From NCBI GenBank assembly GCA_036924285.1, contig JAYKYS010000012.1, positions 7,936,001 to 8,000,000 of the forward strand: a stretch of 64,000 nt of DNA. The letters run 5' to 3'. The position numbers and the translations under genes are program-made. Below the pieces are notes generated by a model. It had not been told where the DNA came from. It made no database searches and saw only the letters and a list, made by a program, of their open reading frames with translations. Shown piece after piece: positions 54,361 through 64,000 of the stretch. The stretch comes from Asterella californica (Eukaryota; Streptophyta; Marchantiopsida; Marchantiales; Aytoniaceae). Within the stretch, counting starts at the first letter, position 1; each line of letters opens with the position of its first letter.

Positions 54361-54830
54361 TATTGTGAAGAAAACTGATTCAAGCGGTTCACCTTTCCTT
54401 CGAACTCGATTTGGTGGTCATGAACAAATTACAGTGCAAGCAACGATTCCATAACTATCATGATCCCAACTGGACTATAGCGCAACTAATCAATTGCAAG
54501 AAGCTCACGACAACGAGCTTCGCCAACTTTACATGTTTATCGACTTTCGTAAAGCACTATGCGCTCGAGTGGGTTCTTTCCACGAGTATATCGTGTCTTG
54601 AAAAGTTGTAATCTAGATTATTGTTTGAATAGATTGTGAGATTACAGTCCGTAATTTTTATTTCCAAAGAGATAATGAGGCTACGGAACATAATTCCATG
54701 ATCTTAGTTACTTCGAGAATGTCATGGAGCGAATCGAAATCTGCAAGCCTCTGTCCACTCAAAAGTAACGAAAATTCCGCAACGAAGAGTTTCAAGCCTC
54801 TGTCCCGCCTCGGCTACAACCTCCAAAGGC

Positions 54831-54856
54831 GTAATGCACTCTCGAGAGTGCACTAC
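54831..54856. repeat. Hairpin, counterpart of 48206-48233
   Basis: GTAATGCACTC, loop TCGA, GAGTGCACTAC: an 11-bp stem with one mismatch. Preserved pairing with a changed loop is the point of interest. Confidence 0.65.
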
Positions 54857-55169
54857 TTTTCCTCCTTGTTCTTCCAGAATGATAATAGTACAAGGAATAC
54901 TTGAATCCTTGGGAGGTGAATCCTCTTCCAGATTCATGGTAAGGTTCCTTGTACCCACTTTTGTATGCATGACTTGCTTTCCCAGCCCTTTCTGAATTTT
55001 GAACCGTTCTTGCTCCGGTTGGTCGGTGGTGTGTATATTACAAGGAAGTCTTTACCATGCATATCTTCATGACATGCTTGCACCAACACTCTCTCCAAGG
55101 GTCGGATCTTCTTTATCGTCTTGAACATTAACGCTACTTCTCCTTACGGGCAACAAAGGGACCATAGCC

Positions 55170-55245
55170 ATGCTGCAGTGGACTCCTGGTTTACTGCTGG
55201 CGCGCATGACGTGCATAGTTTTTCTGCCGAAGAATTTGGGATCGT
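55170..55245 (+). pseudogene. Peptide-gene remnant (exon 1 only)
   Basis: Upstream, CTTGCTCCGG and GTGTATATTACAAGGAAGTC match the gene 1 and 2 promoters, with TATA changed to TATATTA (55034-55040). The exon reads MLQWTPGLLLARM against MAMKWTALNTLLLI, then diverges into the next block at about 55235. No cysteine exon follows. Confidence 0.7.
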
Positions 55246-55525
55246 ACGCTTCGTAGGACCTAATTAAATGAATTAAGCAATGAGTAGACGAAGATAAAAG
55301 AAAGACTGAAGGATGATAACCTAATGGCCTAAGTAGTTAACACTCTTTATTAATATTGATCATGATCAGTCAAGCTTCGTCTACGTCTGTGGTGGTGTTT
55401 ATGAAGCGTGTGGAACGTCCAATAGTTAATGTTGCCGTGCGTGCAACTTCTCAGCAAGCAAGCAAAATCGTCCCTTGGAATTAAGACGTTCTTATGCATG
55501 GTATGGCTGCTTAAATGATCCCCTG

Positions 55526-55837
55526 AACGAGACTGAGGAAAGCTCAACGGCTTCTCATCGTTCGACTGTGGCCCGCATCGTGGTTGCAAGTACCCGATGC
55601 CAATCGATTCGACGATACTAAATACGATCTCCAGTTCCAAGCTTACAATGATCGTAAAGTATGCTGAGCTCCTCACATTTCTGTTCTCTTTCTGTTTGAT
55701 CAACATGTTTTTGCAACTTTTCTCACTGCCCGTTGCAATTCTCCACTCGCGAGAACCAGCGTCTCCCATTCGGTCCCTCGCCTCCCGCCCCGCTTATCGA
55801 CATAGGCGGAATTTGTACCCTCGAACTCAACTTCCCA
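55526..55837 (+). other. 312-bp insert in unit II with a hydrophobic-led ORF
   Basis: Unit I runs GATCCCC directly into CGTCGTCTTTCAG; unit II has about 312 bp between. An ATG at 55597 (or 55648) opens a frame with a strong hydrophobic stretch (LLTFLFSFCLINMFLQLFSL) followed by basic residues (RPAYRHRRNLYPR), and the frame runs on to 55989. No repeats or duplications bound the insert clearly. A secreted peptide or chance are both possible. Confidence 0.3.
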
Positions 55838-56586
55838 TGTCGACGTCTTTCAGTACAACACCGAGATTTTATTCTGAATTTAGTTCGCTCTTGTTTCCCA
55901 TGATGAAGTTCGTGAGCATTTGGAGGCAAACGGATCACAATAACATACATTGCAAGAAGGAGCCGAAGGACGGAAGCAGAGTAAGGTGATCATGAGGAGG
56001 GATAAGAAGAAGAGCTGAAGGAGGGAAGTAGACTAAGTTGAGAGGGATAGAAGGAAAGAGCCGAAGGAGAGAAGTAGACTAAGGTGAGAGGGATAGGAAG
56101 AAAGGGCCGAAGGAGAGAAGTAGACCAAGGTAAAGAGGGAAGGACAGTCTGGCTAGGGGCTGAGCAGACAATATCGTGAAGAGTGAACAGATTTAACTGA
56201 ACAGATTTAACTGACCAGACCAGAGATAGCAAGCTAAGGTAAACTAACCTCATCCTGAAAAGAACTACGTGCACACTGATATTACATTTCCAACACTCCA
56301 TATTCTCAAGCATGCTCTTGTTCTGGCTTACTGTACCAGAATACTTTGTGAACGTTTGGAACTCGGAGTTCTTGTAATGGTCCTTGTTCAGCGAATGATT
56401 AATAAAGAAATGTTTTTAGCATGCGAATGAATCTTCGTTACGGTGGAATAAAAGTGATCATCACAGTGTACGTGAGTCAATATTTAACCATATAGGTTAA
56501 GAAAACCCGTTACATCTTTCATATGCATGAACCTTTCCCATCCATTTTCGGATTTTGTAATCGTTCCTACTTTGGCTGGTGGTGTG

Positions 56587-56593
56587 TATATAA
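56587..56593 (+). promoter_or_regulatory. TATA box of peptide gene 2
   Basis: GTGTATATAAGAAGTCC, 125 bp before the ATG. Upstream DNA matches gene 1 back to about 56440 (ACAGTGTACGTGAGTCAATAT, CATATGCATGAACC). Confidence 0.8.
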
Positions 56594-56717
56594 GAAGTCC
56601 TTACAATCCAAATCTTCATCACATGCTTAACTTCATCTCTCCACACTCCCTCCCAACAATCTGACCATTTTCATCTTCTCGTTGCTGCTTCTTCTTACGG
56701 AGAACAAAGAGACCACG

Positions 56718-57103
56718 ATGGCTATGAAGTGGACTGCTCTCAATACGCTGCTCCTAATCTGCTACTGCGTTGTGCTTCTGATGATGGCGCATACAACTTC
56801 TGCGAGGGATTTCAACGGAACTCTTGCCAGATATATCAATGGAACTGTCGTGGACAGTACTAGTGACGATGGTGAGAGATTTAATTTCAACAGTTTGAAT
56901 TAGACGACACGAATTATAACTATCGTTTCTTTTAATGTCTGAATGCTGATGCTTTTCTCGTGGATGATCGTAGAGCAACTTTAAGGTGTTGCTTTCACTT
57001 CTGACAAAGTTTGTGATGTGCCACAGGGAAGTGTAGCTTCTCGTATTGCTGCTGCAAGCCTCATGGTCCCTACTGTTTGATCGGCCTGTGCTGTTGTACA
57101 TGA
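56718..57103 (+). CDS. Secreted cysteine-rich peptide, gene 2 (two exons)
   Basis: Exon 1 is 56718-56871; the intron is 155 nt (GTGAGA...CCACAG); exon 2 is 57027-57103. The product is 76 residues. It differs from gene 1 by only four changes: P8L, C16Y, loss of Y51 and N54K (gene 1 numbering). Both sequons and all eight C-terminal cysteines are kept. In exon 2, three of four base differences are silent. The intron and flanks differ more and carry several indels, so the coding part seems under constraint. The donor GTGAGA is better than that of gene 1 (GTGGGA). It is likely secreted and disulfide-linked; role unknown. Confidence 0.84.
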
Positions 57104-57310
57104 GAATCGCGTTTCTTGGGGAGGTCTTGGGGATCATTTCTGCTATGTACGTAGACGTGGATCTCCAGGCGTTTCTGGAGATATAGACTAAACAGAAACC
57201 TTAAGTGCGATGCTCAAAGCATGATTTTGGTTGTAGCTACGTACATGCTAGCTTAGAACCTTTTGGAAATTGGAGGTAAGCTAGTAGTCCAATCTCTACG
57301 TTAGCTTCGA

Positions 57311-57802
57311 GAAACCAATTTTTCGATTTTTGAGGTTATGTATCAGTGACAGTATAATAAACGAAGCTTACTCAAGCATGCTCACGGTTCCTGGAGTTGC
57401 TCAGACCTCTCTCTTTCTCTCTCCCCCTCTATCCTAGCTCAGAGAGAATTGTAGTCTCATGATCAGATGACGGAGAATCCGCCTACTCTAAATTGGTCAA
57501 TCCCCATTGTACACATATGCAACTTTGAGCCTACATAAACTTCGAGCACGTACTGGGTCCAGAAATATTTGATTGCCTGCAAGATATGAACTGTATATAT
57601 GTCTTTCCCCATCCATGTCAGCTTCGTGTACTGTCCGTGCCCTGTCATCTTTGTCCAGGAATATGAACTCGCTACTGCAGACATATATATACAGACGCTT
57701 CAGAAGATTTATCTGTTTTTCCTCACGGAGATCTAGAAACGACAGAAGTCAGGTAAACCAGATAGACATCTAGTGACAGAAACTCATATTCCTAGTTGAC
57801 TC
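57311..57802. other. Unassigned DNA
   Basis: Nothing recognised. Only short ORFs and a CT-rich run (57405-57430). Confidence 0.4.
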
Positions 57803-58168
57803 TCAAATTACGGGCATGATATTAGCGTCAACCACCGAAACATATGGACTTTCAACAGAACAGAAAGAAGTTACTGATACACTTGGAATTTCAACAAGTA
57901 GCATTCCTGTTTCTAAAACAAATTTGTCTCTCTGTCTACGAGGTACAGCTTGTGACAGAAGCCTTCGCTGTGCACGCGGATACGTGATATTAACTGAATA
58001 AGGTTTAGGGTTTTCGTCGAGATTTAACTCGAATTGCGAGAAGAACCGAGAGAGACAAAAGGCAGAGAAAGAAAGGAGGCCAACCAACACGAGAGTGGCT
58101 AGAAATCGAGGTGGGTTGAGATGGAGACAAGCAGTGAGAAATATAAGTAAGGGGTTCAGTGGTGTCAT
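57803..58168 (-). CDS. Hypothetical small membrane or secreted protein
   Basis: The ATG at 58168 opens 121 codons. The N-terminus is hydrophobic (MTPLNPLLIFLTACLHL, then FLATLVLVGLLSFSAFCL), as in a signal anchor or uncleaved signal. The rest is basic in the middle (RAQRRLLSQAVPRRQRDK) and has RRxL and RR sites like those cut in peptide precursors. A TATA-like TATATAC (plus 58234-58240) lies 66 bp upstream on the minus strand. There is no homologue I recognise and no second copy in the window, so chance remains likely. Confidence 0.28.
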   Translation of the reverse strand: MTPLNPLLIFLTACLHLNPPRFLATLVLVGLLSFSAFCLSRFFSQFELNLDENPKPYSVNITYPRAQRRLLSQAVPRRQRDKFVLETGMLLVEIPSVSVTSFCSVESPYVSVVDANIMPVI

Positions 58169-58898
58169 GTTACTGGAGAGAGCGGGTATAATAGCGATGT
58201 GTCAGAGTCAGAGCACCTGGGAATGAGGTGCTTGTATATATCTTTAGATGTAAAATGTATGAAAGCAAGAACCAAAGAGTCCAAATCCAACAAGAGAAGG
58301 AAAGGTTTCAAGAGAGAAGGGGATTCATGTAACCACCACACGAGGACACAAGAAAGAAGAAAGTAAAGATGCTTCAATTTCGTAATGGAAGCGAGAATGC
58401 AGCTGTCTAGAATTCCAAAATCTAGAATTCGGAAGGTAGAAAGCCTCTGTTCAAGAAAGACATTAGCTAGGAAACATCAAACAAGAACGAAATAAATCTA
58501 GACGGTGTCGATCTAGCATTTATAGAACGGCATAAATTATACGATGCTAGGAGTGTCGTCGAGGTAGCAGTTGTTATGTTGGATCAATATACACTAAACC
58601 CTAAACACCTGATCTAACACGGATCATAACGTAATTAAATGTGCGACCGTAAACAGCGGCACTCGTTTAAACTTGTGGCTAAGCCAGAATCTCTAAGAAA
58701 TTTTATTTCGGTAGCTGTACGTATAACCACTAGAGTACTGGCGAACTTTTTTGAGTTCTAAAAAGTTTGTCCCAAAGATTTATAGTAAGCAATATTAGAA
58801 ACGCCTGCAGAACATTCCTCTGTACACTCCCTCATGATCACCTGTACGTGGCCGCAGTATGGTACTGTGTTTGTTGGAATCCCAAGTGGGTGCCAACA
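58169..58898. other. Unassigned DNA
   Basis: Apart from the TATA-like motif at 58234-58240 nothing was recognised. Confidence 0.4.
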
Positions 58899-59076
58899 AG
58901 TCTAGTACCTGTAGTAGATCCGCTTATTGATGGCTCGTGGGTCCAGAGACTTATAGCGCAACTCTCTTCTTAGCTAGTGGTATCTGGCGACAGTCTAGTA
59001 CCTGTAGTAGATCCTCTTGATTGATGGCTCGTGGGTCCAGAGACTTATAGTGCAACTCTCTTCTTCGCTAGTGGTG
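58899..59076 (+). repeat. Imperfect tandem duplication, period 93 bp
   Basis: AGTCTAGTACCTGTAGTAGA starts at 58899 and again at 58992. Each is followed by GATGGCTCGTGGGTCCAGAG and CAACTCTCTTCTT.GCTAGTGG, with a 2-bp length change. No coding role. Confidence 0.85.
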
Positions 59077-62000
59077 TGCGCAATCTTTTCAGCTTGAGCA
59101 GTAGTTTGTTAGTCCAGACCTAAAAGAATACATGGTCCCCACAGGGATTCAACATTTTCTGAAGTCGACCTTATGAAGCTTGTTTCTGTTACAGTACTAG
59201 TTTACTTTCTCAGCCTCTAAGGTCCGTCGAAGATTTCTTCGACTCTTCGACTAACGGATCCGTTAAGTCGATCTGTTTGATCGATCGACTTCTGGAACAG
59301 GAGTTTTCGGGCACAACTATGTCCCCAAAACCAATTGAGACTTGACAGTGTAAGCTAATCATAAAGTCCAGGGTTCAGAGATTTTGATCTCAAAACCTCA
59401 GGCATTCCAGCACTCTTGAAATAATTTCAGGTTTGTCGACATGCATGGAGGCCTAGGGTATTCGTAGTTAGACCAATAGATATCTATGATTTCACCAATT
59501 CAGACAAATTGAGAAGGAACGTTATTATGGTCTGTGCGGACTCGATTGAGCCGAGAGCCAAACTACTATCAGCAAGGCCATATACTAGCTTCAAAGCATC
59601 GTACCCGGACAAACAGCCAGGAACAAGTTTGATTCTTAAGAGGGATCCTCATCAGCAACTAATGAGTCGTTAAGCTAATGAGACGCTTCTAGCTACAGCA
59701 AACAAGAATTCCTGCGTTTGTGTATTGCAGTAAACGACTCTTATATATTGCACTTGACCAGGCTGTGAAGACCAGGCTAGGCAGCAGGGACTAGGAAGTT
59801 TCATTGAAAGTTTCATTATCCGATGCCTCCAACAGCATGCGCAAATTACAAATTTCATATTTACTAGTTACACGACTAATTAAGCTGGTTCTCGAAGGAT
59901 CAGTTTCGAAGAACCATAACGAACAGTTTGGCACGAAGAGATTTGCAGTTTTTTCTGCGTCCCACTGGGAGGCCTAGATAAGAAGAGAGGCACTTCACAG
60001 AATAAAGCTGATCAACAATATATATAACTCTGTGCATGTCAAAACACTTTATACAAGACGTATGGTTAATGATTTGGAGAGGGTTCTGTACATGAATGTA
60101 AACAGAGACAGCAATCTCTTGTCACAACTTAATTAGAAGATTCCACATCCTTCCCCTAGGCCTCTGTTTGTACAGTTTCTAGTGAGAACTCGGCCTATTT
60201 GGATTCGCAATTGGATGGTTGTTGCACTAGTCCAGTGACATCTGTAACAAAGAAAGGCAGAATCTTGACGTTAAGATTTTCTGGAACAACTTCTTCCTTC
60301 ATCTTGTCCGCACATATGCGTATGATTTACTCGTATCTGCATGGAGTTGAGACAAGAACCATGGATACTGTATTCTCCACAGAACCTGAAATTCACTCTA
60401 CTCTCTGAATATTACAATGACACTTCACATGGATGATTCGGAGTTCGGTGTAATAACGTCTGTATCATCCGGACTAATAACGTGTGTGAGAGTGAATCGG
60501 TCAAAGTGAGGACTTCCCGTTCCAGATGACACAAGTATGCAACTTGTTAGATAGTCCGTAAGATCCTCGATTCTACGCTTGAGAACTCCAACTAGTCCCA
60601 TATGCATGCATGCTAGCTAAACTCAAGCTGGAGGTGTAATTGAAACCTCAAATCTCAAGTATAAGCTAGGTACGCACCTAGTAGCCAGATCCGAAGCTGC
60701 CCTGATCGATATCGTTACAGATCTCCTGTCAAGCATGAACTACCAGTAGGGAGACTAAAGACTTCTCCGTGCACCGTCACCGCTCAAGCCGAGTCGACCC
60801 ACTAGAAAATTCTCAACATAACCAACCGAACAAAATGACAATGTCCTGAAACGATCTGCGAGCTCCAGGTAGACTCTATGAGCTAACTTGCTGAAATCGG
60901 GCTGATTTCTGCTGCTGCAGCTACATTCAGCCTCATCCCCAGGGCTGGGGACCTCCAGTGAGATCGACAAATTTACAAAGCTGTTACTCATAACCATAAT
61001 CTCGACCGGGCGAAGGTACCGACGGAATGGGCTCGTTTCGAAGTCTGAGCCAAAGTTCGAGCCTGAAACGGGAGCCTGAGACATGATCTTTTGTCCCCTT
61101 AGATCCTGCAAGAAGCTCTAGTTCCCGTCTCGATACCGACAAAGACTTCGAAGGAGCCTGCAGCGCATCGATCGACTAGCTGTGATGCGCTCTTTGTGGG
61201 GAGCCGAGCAGCAAGGCTATATACATGGTCCCAGCTCCGCAGACTCTGAGTTGGATATTCGACAGGTGAGAGTAAGTACTCCTAGTATTCCCGCTACAGA
61301 GATAACAAATTCTAAAGCTCCTCATGACTGAGTATTCTCCACACACTGTTCTCAAATACCGGGAGCAGAGCAACGTGAGCGATCGTGAACAGGCTGAAAG
61401 CCGAATTCCGCTTACGGACAGAAAGACACAGCTAGTGGTGAAGGATGCCAACAGAAATTTCCATCTTCACGTGTTTGCCGATGGGGATGAGCAGATATGA
61501 GTTGATAGTATCGCTTGCAAGCTCAGATCCACAGTCAACCTATTCTTCTCTCGTTTAAAACGTTATGTTTTTGTACTGTTTCGGATGGAGCAGAACCGCC
61601 AAGGACAGAAATATCTCGAATTCTTTTGTGTACCGTAATTCTAACAGTGACTGGTAATGGCGACCCGCTAGCCTGTGTCCCTTTCACTAACTGCCTGAAC
61701 CAGGCGCAGAGACCGATCTTCACACCGCTGGCTGTCCATGTCGTGACAAGGCTCGTACGACTCTAGACTCCTTAAAGTAAGTCTAAATTAGGTTCAAACC
61801 AGACACGGTGAACTCAGCTGGAATTTAGAACGCCCAAACTTCGTAAGCGAGATCCCTTTTGGTTGCTAATAATCCATATATAATAAACAGTCTGGAATCG
61901 GTCTAGAATGCTTAATGGCTTGATTTGACATGCTAAGCTGAATCCGTATTCTTCTGTTGTAGATCAATTGTTAATAGGACCCTCTCTTATGCTCTCTTCT

Positions 62001-64000
62001 TCTAGCCATTCGGAGAGAATGCGGTGTCTGCCTTCTCTAGATGGATAAGCGTGAACTTCTGCAGGTTTTACAATGCATGCAGAGAGACTCACTCCAGACA
62101 ATGTGACCATAAGCACCTGCATGCGGAGTCAGTAGCGGACAACCGTGAGCCTAGCAGCACGTACGATTCTTACTACCCTCGGCATGGTTGATGTAATTAT
62201 GGTATGCATGCAACATTTTTGAAGGTTAGATCGATGTGGGGACCGGACTTGCTTTCTCGTCTCCATTGGGACAGCCAGCTCAAAAGTTGCCAGAGCTTGT
62301 GCTGTACTTTGTAGGAAAACCAGTACAGGGTTTCCCATCTTACAGGACTAAAGCTAGTTTAATTAAGTGACGAGGAACTGGTGACAACGTGCTCTGCCGC
62401 AAGTTACTGACGAGAATCGGGTACAGCCGAAACTGTCTCTCCAGACCTCATGATGACTTTCGTCCCTCGATCTGCTCGAAATGGAAGTGCTGTAAGGGAA
62501 TTTGATTTTCCCTCTTCCTTCTTGCAGTGGGAAAGGTTGATCGTCCAAGATATTGCTTGCTATGATGTCCACCACCCTTTTGTGTCCGCTTTTCGAATCA
62601 TTTCCGATCTTAAGCAAAAGTTGTAATAACGTGAAGGAGTTCTAGACGTGCAGCATGTGCATTTTCGAATCCTATATCTTCGTATGCGAGTCGCGGACGT
62701 ATAGCTCATACCAGATCATGATGCGCAGTCCTTTAGAGTACAACTCCCGAGATGAAGTGGAAGAAAGACCACATGAACATTTCCGGAGATTCTTCACAGC
62801 TGATGCAGTTCCTGCTGACCGCCTGCGATCAGCAGGAAGTTGGCTTCCAAACTGCAACATTAAGCCTGCAGAACACCTTGCGGCTGCCGTGAACTTGATC
62901 TCGATGGAAGTCTGTTAGTACTATTACCGGTTGTGGCGTCGACAGTTATCGTGCCATGACCACTTCAAGGAGAGACAGCCGACACTTCTGGACCAAACCG
63001 GTGGAAAACGTGGGCCTAAATTCCTGAGTACAGAGTTCAGATCAATCTTCAGGTGAGGGGTCCACGAGATGATATACTGCGCCTGGTCCTCTGTTTCTAT
63101 GCAGTTTCACGCGTGGCTCCAAGTTAGCTGAGTTCCAACGTAACTTGTAGGTTTTCCGCTGCATATTTGGATTTCTTGACGGTAAGGTTTCTTCATGAGC
63201 GAAGGAGAAGAGTAAAGGATCTGTATGGAATTGGGCTCGTTGGTTTTGATTTCTCTTGGTTATGTTTCGGGTTGGTCGGGTCTGTAGATGCGAACTGCGC
63301 GTGCAATCTTGTCCCTGTGGTGAATGATAGACGACGAGATCGAAGACTCGCTTGATCGATGACAAGCACATTGTAGGAAGCGTTGATTGAGGAGCTGGAA
63401 ACAGGAAAATTCTAATGTCCAAACGATATCTCAAAGATCCATGTGACGTGACTGAAGCTCTACGCTTTGCGCTTGCCTTCTGCATTTGAACGAGATAGGC
63501 TGGGTGAGTAAGTCCAGGACTAACTTCTTCCAGAGCTTTTCCAGATGCCTCGTCATAGAGCAGGGTGCATTCGAGATGCCGTAGGCAGTAGACCGTACCC
63601 AGTTTTCAATTAGGTTAATTCGTGATTAACGCGTGAATCTGCCGATTACCGAATCTGCCGATTACCGAAGCTGCAAACACGGGTTATTGACAACAAGGAT
63701 TTTCGCTCAGAACTTACTGTCATCGCACCATACACCCATCTCCACTTCGTGTCTCTAGTGAAGATAGTAGAGTCGTGCGAAGTGGAGAAAAATTATTTCG
63801 TCTGCCAGACCCAATCCAGACTCCATCCTTTTGGAGCCCGTCTCGTAAGCGAAAGGTTATGGGTACGGCACGGTTTCAACCCGCTGCGAAACTCGAAACT
63901 GAACACTGTGCGGTGAAGGGACTTATCCCAACGGTAAACTTCGCACGTGTCTGGAGAAAAATCGACTTTGAAAAACCGGGTGGCTGACTTCTAACCGGGT
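59077..64000. other. No gene supported
   Basis: ORFs up to 147 codons (for example minus 63485-63042 and minus 61084-60755) show no domain, repeat or partner copy, and composition gives no sign of coding. Unrecognised host introns, a lineage-specific gene or decayed transposons are all possible. A short minus-strand YGISNAP near 63560 recalls an RT motif but stands alone. Confidence 0.4.

Larger units (their letters stand above)
54361..57310 (+). repeat. Segmental duplication unit II of the peptide-gene array
   Basis: The order is downstream block (54361-54898), a gene remnant with promoter (54960-55245), a second block (55235-56250, carrying an extra insert at about 55526-55837) and gene 2 with its upstream DNA (56100-57310). 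The order implies an ancestral gene-block-gene-block-gene array, now split by 4 kb of AT-rich and transposon DNA. Confidence 0.82.

Noticed and set aside
60755..61084. 109-codon minus ORF
   Set aside because: No domain, signal or partner; length is within chance for this GC content.
63042..63485. 147-codon minus ORF, basic
   Set aside because: Longest ORF of the right end but without recognisable features; composition looks non-coding.
63500..63760. Possible gypsy RT remnant on the minus strand (YGISNAP near 63560)
   Set aside because: Only one short motif fits; no flanking RT blocks or catalytic Asp pair are found at the right distance.

Overview
This window is eukaryotic nuclear DNA, most likely from a land plant. 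The evidence is spliceosomal introns, TATA boxes, Ty3/gypsy and Ty1/copia retrotransposons, and primer-binding sites matching tRNA-Asp and initiator tRNA-Met. The retroelement style (gag-pol with a DHG protease, and an Athila/Tat-like element) suggests a bryophyte or lycophyte to me, but that is only an impression. There are no operons, phage or CRISPR features.

Positions 1-46472 are a stack of nested LTR retrotransposons, named here for reference. E1 (1 to about 1186, minus) is the gag end of a gypsy element cut by the window edge. E3 (about 4441-26495, plus) is an old gypsy copy. It is interrupted by E2 (4798-13211, minus, same superfamily, paired 1286-bp LTRs, target duplication ACGAG) and by outer Z (14584-24085, plus, TCCTC). 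Outer Z is itself split by inner Z (16112-19740, minus, TGAGA). Both Z copies look like solo LTRs that carry their own ORF. After a gag-protease fragment (26496-27755) and a truncated LTR (27756-28854) comes E5 (28963-41577, plus, ATAGC). E5 is a nearly intact Athila/Tat-like element with 3140-bp LTRs, and it sits inside an older relative of its own LTR (LTR6: 28855-28962 and 41578-43795). A truncated copia element (43796-46472, minus) closes the block.

The most striking feature is a protein-coding region inside the LTRs of three related families (E5, LTR6, Z). It encodes a conserved globular domain, a variable acidic linker and a coiled coil. In E5 it lies in U3, upstream of the TATA box, so a full-length transcript would carry it only at its 3' end, as MMTV carries sag. 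E5 gag-protease and RT are separated by a single UAG in the leaky context UAG-CAA-UCA.

Positions 46490-57310 hold a small host gene family. Two intact two-exon genes (47002-47382 and 56718-57103) each encode a secreted 76-77-residue peptide: a signal peptide, two N-glycosylation sequons, and a C-terminal C-x4-CCC-x6-C-x4-CCC module that appears only after splicing. Degenerate copies and duplicated flanks show a decaying tandem array. AT-rich DNA, a Z fragment and a copia remnant now sit between the two halves.

Positions 57311-64000 contain no gene I can name. One possible small membrane or secreted protein (57803-58168, minus) and an 80-bp tandem duplication are the only structures seen.
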